38,157 nt of DNA. Origin: Hyphomicrobiales bacterium (GTDB lineage Bacteria > Pseudomonadota > Alphaproteobacteria > Rhizobiales > Xanthobacteraceae). Both the position numbers and the translations under genes were made by a program. Below the pieces are notes generated by a model. That model made no database searches. It was not told where the DNA came from and saw only the letters and a program-made list of their open reading frames with translations. Positions 33,062 to 38,157 of the stretch are shown piece by piece. The stretch spans positions 1 through 38,157 of the forward strand of contig WHTP01000052.1 of the NCBI GenBank assembly GCA_009377695.1, read 5' to 3'. Position 1 is the stretch's first letter, and every line of letters begins with the position of its first letter.

Positions 33062-34030
33062 TCACTCGATCTTGATTCCCACAGCCTTGATGACCTTGCT
33101 GCGCGTTTCGGCCTGGGAGCGCACGAACGCCGCGAACTCCTCCGGACTCTGGCTGCCGGAGGGCTGGATGCCGATCTTGGTGAGCCGGTCGCGCACGTCC
33201 GGCATCGCGAGGATCTTGTTGATAGCTGCGTGCAGCCGGGACACGATGTCTTTTGGCGTGCCGGCTGGTGCGACCACGCTCTGCCAGATTCCGAGGTCGA
33301 AATCGGGAAACGTCTCCGCGACGGTCGGTATTTCGGGTGCGAGTCCGATTCGCTTCGGGCTGGTCAGCGCGATGATCTTGATCTTCTTTGCGCGATAGAG
33401 CGGTAGCGCCACGTTCACGCTCTCATGCCCAATCGGAATGTCGCCGGCGAGCAGGCTCGTGATCTGCGTGGTGCCGCCGCGGTAGGGCACCATCGTAAGA
33501 TTGATGCCGGCGCGCATGTTCAGCAGTCCGATCGCGACCTGCGTCGTGGGCGTGCTTACGCCGATCTGAAGCGTGCCGGGCTTGGCCTTCTCGATGTCGA
33601 TGATGTCCTGCAGCGTAGTCACTGGGGTCTTGATGTTGGCGGTGATGCCGGAGGGCACCGCGGCGACCAGCGTGACCGGCTCAAAGTCTTTGAACGGGTC
33701 ATAGGGCAGCTTGGTGTAGAGATACGGGTTCATCACCAGGGTGCCGTCGATGGCGAGCAGCAGCGTGTAGCCGTCGGGCTTGGCGCGCGCGGCCGCCTGT
33801 GCGCCAACGATTGTGTTGGCACCCGACCGATTATCGACGATCACCTGCTGGCCGAACGCATCGCTGAGCTTCTGACCGATCACGCGACCCAGCACGTCGG
33901 CCGGTCCGCCTGGCGCAAACGGCACGATCAGGGTGATGGTGCGAGTCGGATAGGTCTGCGCGGCGGCCGACGGGGTGAACGCGAAGAGGGCAAGAGCTAC
34001 GCCGGCGATGCGGCCGAGAGCAGTTGTCAC
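33062..34030 (-). CDS. Tripartite tricarboxylate transporter (Bug-family) substrate-binding protein
   Basis: 322 residues. A signal peptide (about 1-24, ending PSAAAQ) is followed by family patterns YPTRTITLIVPFAPGGPADV, LGRVIGQKLSDAFGQQVIVD, NRSGANTIVGAQAAARAKPD and LLAIDGTLVMNPYLYTKLPY. These periplasmic receptors bind carboxylates for a TctAB transporter or act as solo sensors; no TctA or TctB gene is in the window. The GTG start has GGAGG upstream with good spacing. The racemase-family gene lies 135 bases upstream on the same strand, so its substrate may be the ligand bound here. Confidence 0.95.
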   Translation of the reverse strand: MTTALGRIAGVALALFAFTPSAAAQTYPTRTITLIVPFAPGGPADVLGRVIGQKLSDAFGQQVIVDNRSGANTIVGAQAAARAKPDGYTLLLAIDGTLVMNPYLYTKLPYDPFKDFEPVTLVAAVPSGITANIKTPVTTLQDIIDIEKAKPGTLQIGVSTPTTQVAIGLLNMRAGINLTMVPYRGGTTQITSLLAGDIPIGHESVNVALPLYRAKKIKIIALTSPKRIGLAPEIPTVAETFPDFDLGIWQSVVAPAGTPKDIVSRLHAAINKILAMPDVRDRLTKIGIQPSGSQSPEEFAAFVRSQAETRSKVIKAVGIKIE

Positions 34031-34087
34031 GGTGTCCTCCCTGGTGGCTTTGTTGTTCAGCCATGCCAGGGTAAATGCACGCCCGAT

Positions 34088-34127
34088 ATTTGCAAATCGT
34101 CTATTTGCAAATCGTCTATTTGTAAAT
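34088..34127. promoter_or_regulatory. Three phased ATTTGCAAAT palindromes (operator-like array)
   Basis: Perfect 10-base palindromes ATTTGCAAAT at 34088-34097 and 34103-34112, and ATTTGTAAAT at 34118-34127, are separated by CGTCT, giving an exact 15-base period. The array lies about 60-100 bases upstream of the Bug receptor start, after the racemase gene. AT-rich palindromes at fixed spacing suggest binding of a dimeric regulator. No regulator gene stands beside it. Confidence 0.6.
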
Positions 34128-34165
34128 CGTCGCGCGGATGCTGCGAATACGTCGGCCCGGTCAAC

Positions 34166-34915
34166 TCATATGTGCTTCAGCAGCCGCCCCAGTTCCGGCA
34201 TCGCCGGTAGCGGGGCGAGAGCGGCGCCAAGCCTGCGCAGGCAGCCCCAGAGAACGGCCTGGTTCGAATTGACCACCGGTTTGCCGAGCTTCTCCTCGAT
34301 GTCGGCGATGGCTTCGATCTGCGTGGTGTTGGTGCAGGACAGAAATACGCCGTCGATATCCGGCGTGTCGTTCTCAAGCGCAAGCTCGGCCCATTGTGTT
34401 GGCGTGACCTTGCCGAAATCCAGCGGTTCAAGCTTCAGCGCGACGTCGCATACGACCTCGACGCCGGAGGCATTCAGGTAATCGATGATCGGCTTGTTGC
34501 TCTGGTAGGGCGTGAGCAGCATCACGCGCTTCAGTCCGAGCACCTGAAGCGCCTCCAACACCAGCCGGCTGGTGGCGACCGCGTCGATGCCGGTTGCGGC
34601 GCGCACGATGTCGAGGATCTGCCCTTCGCCTTGCGGCCCCTGCGACATCGACGTGTCGGTGCAGTGGAAGACGATCAGGTTCGGCGCGCAGTCGGCAAGA
34701 AGCTGTGCCGAGGTCGCGATCTCCCCTGCCATCTCCGGCAGCGGCCGCTTCCATGGACCGGCCACGCGCGCTCGCGCAACATGAATTCCGAGTCCCTTGG
34801 GCGCGAGCCGGTTGAACTGCGGTTCGCTGAACGTATTGACCGAGGGGATGATCAGCCCGATGCGGCGTTGCGTCCGCGTGTTGGCATCGGTCGCGGCGGC
34901 AGTGGCGACGTCCAT
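34166..34915 (-). CDS. Asp/Glu racemase superfamily enzyme (maleate isomerase or arylmalonate decarboxylase-like)
   Basis: 249 residues from ATG 34915, with GGGGAAGG upstream; a longer frame to 35107 has no family pattern. RRIGLIIPSVNTFSEPQFNR is the usual start of the maleate isomerase/AMDase group. Two catalytic-type cysteines are present: Cys85 (IVFHCTDTSM) and Cys194 (VFLSCTNTTQ), as expected for cis-trans isomerases and racemases; AMDases have one. Between them are VATSRLVLEAL and VMLLTPYQSN. It probably acts on a dicarboxylate such as maleate. The downstream Bug receptor could bring in the substrate. Confidence 0.9.
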   Translation of the reverse strand: MDVATAAATDANTRTQRRIGLIIPSVNTFSEPQFNRLAPKGLGIHVARARVAGPWKRPLPEMAGEIATSAQLLADCAPNLIVFHCTDTSMSQGPQGEGQILDIVRAATGIDAVATSRLVLEALQVLGLKRVMLLTPYQSNKPIIDYLNASGVEVVCDVALKLEPLDFGKVTPTQWAELALENDTPDIDGVFLSCTNTTQIEAIADIEEKLGKPVVNSNQAVLWGCLRRLGAALAPLPAMPELGRLLKHI

Positions 34916-35103
34916 GGCGAGCCTTCCCCGGTTTGGCTTACTCGATCCTAGTCTAGCGCATGTCGCGGACAGGTAGGACCGGTTTTCCAAAGAAGGACGG
35001 TGCGGTTTGAAGAACGAGAGCGCATTCCGAATCGACAATCGGGAGGCGCTGTCGTGCCGTGCCGTTGTTCCAAGGAATTTGTGTTTTTGCCGCACAGGGA
35101 TCA

Positions 35104-35985
35104 TCAATTCCCGAATCTGATCGGAACCGCAAGCAGGACGGAGCGGCCATTACCGACATTGGGTGGCGGTGCCGGCACCGGGCTGGCGCGGTGCGCAAGT
35201 GCGACGGCTTCGTGATCGAGGGTGGCGTCGCCAGAGCTGCGGACCAGACGCGCAGACAGCACGCGGCCGGAGCGGTCGATGGTGAAGGCCACCGTCGAGG
35301 TGCCTCGGCTTCCGCCCGGTGGGAAGCGCTTGCGACGGTTGAGATGCGCCATCACGGCGCTGCGCCAGGTCGCAGGTGATGCCGACGAGAAGGCGCCTGC
35401 GCTGGGCGCCGCGTTGATGCGGGCGCGCGGCGCGTTGGCCGCTTGCGGCGCCGCGGTGGTCGGCGCATTCGGTGCGGCGCGCTCCCGCGGCTTCTTGCGC
35501 TTGACCTTTTTCTTGACCTTTTCGGCTTTGCGCTTGTCCTCTCTCGGTTTTTTCTCGGGGGGTGGTGGGGGCGGCGTGGCCTGCGCTAGCACCGCCTCGG
35601 CGCTCGGCACCTCCGGCAGCGGCGGCGTCTCGATTTCGGTCGCGACCTCGGGCTTGATCTCTTCGATGAGCGGTTCGGGCGGTGTCTCCGGCTCGGCTTC
35701 GTCCGGCTTCTCCGCACTGTCGGACGGCGTCACCGCCTCCGACATGACCATCTGCGGACCGACCGCGACCTCCTGCGGCTCGGCATCCGGTGCGACCGGC
35801 AGCGGCGCAAGTTCGATCATCACCGCGGGCGGCGGCTCGCCCGGCGCGACCGCAGGCTCTGGCCAGTTCAGCGCGGCATAGATGAAGGCGCCGTGGGCAA
35901 GCACGATGCACAAGAGCGCCGAGGCCCAGCGGGCCAACGTCTGCTTGTAGCCTTCTTCGTCGGAAGGATGGAGCGGCGCCGCCAC
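35104..35985 (-). CDS. tonB: TonB-family energy transducer
   Basis: 293 residues. One N-terminal membrane anchor (about 21-40, ASALLCIVLAHGAFIYAALN) is followed by a long Pro/Glu-rich then Lys/Arg-rich periplasmic spacer (about 45-175, with PPPPPPEKKPREDKRK) and a C-terminal TonB domain (about 205-290: WRSAVMAHLNRRKRFPPGGS, GTSTVAFTIDRSGRVLSARL, SSGDATLDHEAVALAHRASP). It transmits proton-motive energy to outer-membrane receptors with ExbB/ExbD, not seen here. GTG at 35985 has GAAGG eight bases upstream. It follows heme oxygenase by 12 bases, so the pair is one operon for heme or siderophore iron. Confidence 0.93.
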   Translation of the reverse strand: MAAPLHPSDEEGYKQTLARWASALLCIVLAHGAFIYAALNWPEPAVAPGEPPPAVMIELAPLPVAPDAEPQEVAVGPQMVMSEAVTPSDSAEKPDEAEPETPPEPLIEEIKPEVATEIETPPLPEVPSAEAVLAQATPPPPPPEKKPREDKRKAEKVKKKVKRKKPRERAAPNAPTTAAPQAANAPRARINAAPSAGAFSSASPATWRSAVMAHLNRRKRFPPGGSRGTSTVAFTIDRSGRVLSARLVRSSGDATLDHEAVALAHRASPVPAPPPNVGNGRSVLLAVPIRFGN

Positions 35986-35997
35986 CGCGTGTGACCT

Positions 35998-36630
35998 TCA
36001 GATCGTTTGGGACGTGATCGAGCGCGACAGAATCGGAAGGAAGCGCTCCACCAACCTGCGCACATGAGCGAAGGCGTCGTTGGCGCCGGCGATCGCGCGC
36101 GCGTCCTCGTCGGCCGAGAGAGCCGCCGCATCGAGCGCGGCGGTGAATCGCCGCCAGTGCAATCCGCGGCCTTCAGGCGCGGCCGCCAGATGCCGTGCGC
36201 CGAAGGTTTCGTTCAAGCCGAGCTTCGCAGCTTCCTTTAACAGAAACGCCGCGCCGAGATTCGAGCCCTCCGCAACATAGAGCCAGCCAAGCGCGGTCGG
36301 GATGTCGATGTCGGCGCCAAGCACGGCAGCGGCATGAGATGCAGGCGGCTCGATCCCAAGATCGGCAAGATCTTGCTCGATCAGGCCGAGCCGGCGACGC
36401 AGGCGCAGGTCGGGCAGCAGCGCCTGCAGTTCCGCCTTGCCGTAGAGCGCGTCAATCTCGCGGTGGAACAGGGACTGCACCTGCACGAACAGGCCGTAGC
36501 GCGATCGATCCGCAAACGGATCGCTCGCCATGATGCGCGTATCGAGACGCTCATGCGCCGCCTGCGTGGCCTGCTTCAAAAGCGCGGCGCGATCACCGCT
36601 GACAGCTCTGTTAAACTCACACGTCGCCAT
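35998..36630 (-). CDS. Biliverdin-producing heme oxygenase
   Basis: 210 residues, normal size. The proximal heme ligand is probably His26 in LKQATQAAHERLDTRI; the distal helix is LGWLYVAEGSNLGAAFLLKE. Heme oxygenase opens heme to biliverdin, CO and iron. The type is like the HO genes found beside bacteriophytochromes or in heme-uptake sets. No phytochrome is near, and tonB and a TonB receptor remnant flank it, so release of iron from heme is the better guess. Confidence 0.9.
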   Translation of the reverse strand: MATCEFNRAVSGDRAALLKQATQAAHERLDTRIMASDPFADRSRYGLFVQVQSLFHREIDALYGKAELQALLPDLRLRRRLGLIEQDLADLGIEPPASHAAAVLGADIDIPTALGWLYVAEGSNLGAAFLLKEAAKLGLNETFGARHLAAAPEGRGLHWRRFTAALDAAALSADEDARAIAGANDAFAHVRRLVERFLPILSRSITSQTI

Positions 36631-36681
36631 TGATGCCCCTGACTTGCGAAGAACGATAGACCGCGCAAGAACTCCGCTTTC

Positions 36682-38034
36682 TCAGAAACGGTAGTTCACG
36701 CCGATCGTCAGCATGTGGATGTCGATGTTGCTTGAGAGCTTGCGGCCCGTGACCTTGGGGAAGGTGCCCGTTCCTGGGTTCGTGGTCGTATCGGGCATCA
36801 CTCCAGCGCGCGCGTTGGGAAAGAGAAAGTTCTCCGCTCCGAAGCCGGCATAGAGATAGTCGGCTTTCAGTGACCAACGGTCCGCGATCGCATATTCGGC
36901 GCCGGCGCCGAGCGTAAGGCCAACCCGGATCGAAGAGATTGATTCCGCGAACGCCGGGATTGGCGTAATCCCGCCCGTCGAAGGCCTTGCGAACTGGGTA
37001 CGCTGCTCGGTTTGTTTGAGGAAAGCGGCGCCCGCGGTGCCATAGAGCATCCAACGATTGCTGAACGTGTAGCCGACGCGGCCGCGCAACGTGGTCAGCC
37101 AATCGAGTCTGGTATGCAACTTCGCCTGCAAGGAGCCGGGCCTGCCCTCTGTGGAGGGACCCTCGCTGTTGTCGTCATAACCAAGCCAGGAGATATCGCT
37201 TTCAATGCCGAGCACGAACCAATTACTGAACTGATAGTTGAAGCCGGCCTGCAAGCCTCGACTGAGGTCCTTGAACGTGTGACCGGCGACCTCCTGCGCC
37301 GCCAGGAGATCGGACGCGCCGGTAAGGGATGTCATTTGCCTTGCGTCGCGACCGAATCCAAAGCCCAGGTGACTGCCGATATAAAATCCGGTCCAGTCGG
37401 AGTCCGACGCAGTTGCCGCTAGCGGCCCGTACGGCCAAAGGCCTGTGTTTTTCTCCGATCCATCGAACTTGCCTGTCAGGCTCATCCGAATCGTGCGACC
37501 AGGCGCCGGAAGCGTCGCCTGACTCAACTTGAAATAATAACGGTCGGTCAGATTCTCGACGCTGACGTCAAGCCTCAGGCTCTCGTCGACCTTGTAGGAC
37601 GCAAATGCATCGTAAACCGTGTACGCGACCCACAATGTGCTCGGGAGAACACCGTCGACGTAGCTGCCGGCACGATCGCCCATGTAGGTTGCGCGGCCGG
37701 AAAGCGTGAGCTTGTCGTCCAGCAGTCGTACGCCCAACGTTGCGCTGGCTGAGAACTGCGGCGGGACTTGATTGGTGAGATAATCGTTGGCGTAAGGACC
37801 GTCCTGACAGCCCTTGCCGTAAGACGGATAGTAATATTGCCCCGGCACGTCCGGGTAGGGATTCCGACAGTATTCGACCTTGGTGTAGTACGTCGCAGAG
37901 AAGTCGGTGAATACCTTGCCCATATCGTACCGTCCCGACACCTCGATGCCGGTGAAACGGGCATGGTCGTAATTGTTCCGGCGATAATAGAAGGAGAAGA
38001 AATTCGGTACCCGGAAGTCATAGTACTCGACTCC
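36682..38034 (-). pseudogene. TonB-dependent receptor C-terminus fused to an Omp25-like barrel, cut at its 5' end
   Basis: The frame is open from the stop at 38035 to 36682, about 450 residues. The first part is the end of a TonB receptor barrel (YYDFRVPNFFSFYYRRNNYD, FTGIEVSGRYDMGKVFTDFS, LDVSVENLTDRYYF, then GRTIRMSLTGKF, the usual last strand). A short linker follows, then a complete small barrel (SDWTGFYIGSHLGFGFGRDA, WFVLGIESDISWLGYDDN, LRGRVGYTFSNRWMLYGTAG) ending in GVNYRF. Plug and most receptor strands are missing: just upstream the frame has a stop and unrelated sequence. Starts at 37941 (GTG) or 37923 (ATG) are possible, but the product would lack a plug. Heme oxygenase follows 51 bases downstream. 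Confidence 0.8.
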
Positions 38035-38157
38035 CTATCGGAAAGCCAAAGAACGCAGGGATTTGATGGGTAGTTTTTGGGAAAGCAGTTGGTCGAGGAA
38101 GGCGACGACTTGAGCGGGACTTGCGGCGACGAAGATTTTCCGGAGCGTGTGCAGGCC
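38035..38157 (-). CDS. C-terminal end of an unidentified protein (runs off the right edge)
   Basis: From the right edge the minus strand reads about 40 residues (GLHTLRKIFVAASPAQVVAF, then LDQLLSQKLPIKSLRSLAFR) and a TAG at 38035-38037. The composition looks like coding sequence, but I recognise no family. It joins the cut receptor gene within a few bases, so the end of an inserted element is a fair guess. It may also be chance. Confidence 0.3.
   Translation of the reverse strand, partial: GLHTLRKIFVAASPAQVVAFLDQLLSQKLPIKSLRSLAFR

Noticed and set aside
34088-34132. The 15-base direct repeats as a CRISPR array or replication iterons
   Set aside because: The unit is too short and there are no variable spacers for CRISPR; no replication gene is near, so an operator array is more likely.
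1-38157. tRNA, rRNA, riboswitch, integrase or complete insertion sequence
   Set aside because: On reading both strands I found no tRNA-like cloverleaf, rRNA segment, known riboswitch pattern, integrase gene or full transposase; the right-edge fragment is too short to name.

Overview
The window looks like the chromosome of a GC-rich alphaproteobacterium of the Bradyrhizobium/Rhodopseudomonas/Pseudolabrys neighbourhood (Hyphomicrobiales). The evidence is the flagellar gene order (fliL-fliM-DUF6468-motE and divergent fliOP / flgBC-fliEQR-flhB), a CckA-type hybrid kinase directly downstream of flhB, full-length CtrA-like boxes, tripartite-tricarboxylate (Bug-type) binding proteins and several palindromic repeat families. 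The genus is an inference from gene content and cannot be fixed from this sequence alone.

Layout. 1-6506: flagellar block 1 on the plus strand (end of fliL, fliM, a DUF6468 membrane protein, motE) and a giant exported TPR protein preceded by a CtrA-like box. 6510-14940: an accessory block lying between the two flagellar modules. It holds a MetE-like methyltransferase, a Bug receptor gene cut off after 80 codons, a minus-strand sulfatase cassette (DUF2092 protein, small exported protein, formylglycine-generating enzyme, Tat-exported arylsulfatase), two tandem long palindromes, an AraC-type regulator and a decayed outer-membrane transporter gene. 14970-23740: flagellar block 2, with fliO-fliP leftward and flgB-flgC-fliE-fliQ-fliR-flhB rightward from a shared regulatory region with CtrA-like boxes, followed by cckA, whose product activates CtrA.

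23970-38157: metabolic and sensory genes. A TPR/two-DTG aspartyl protease converges on a three-gene membrane dehydrogenase set (PRC-barrel/cytochrome c fusion, Tat-exported subunit 3, GMC flavoprotein). Then come a four-PAS GGDEF-EAL protein, a Bug receptor with an Asp/Glu-racemase-family enzyme, and a heme/iron set (heme oxygenase, TonB) downstream of a truncated TonB receptor fused to a second, Omp25-like barrel. The receptor is cut at the right edge by an unrelated reading frame.

How it fits together. FGE and sulfatase overlap by ATGA and should form a maturation-target pair. The dehydrogenase genes should pass electrons from FAD and a probable Fe-S cluster to a c-type heme. CckA, the CtrA-like boxes and the flagellar export genes suggest cell-cycle control of flagellum building. 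The features most worth a second look are the in-frame palindromic repeat inside cckA, the PRC-cytochrome fusion, the double-barrel receptor, the receptor gene cut by the sulfatase cassette, and the triple ATTTGCAAAT operator-like array.
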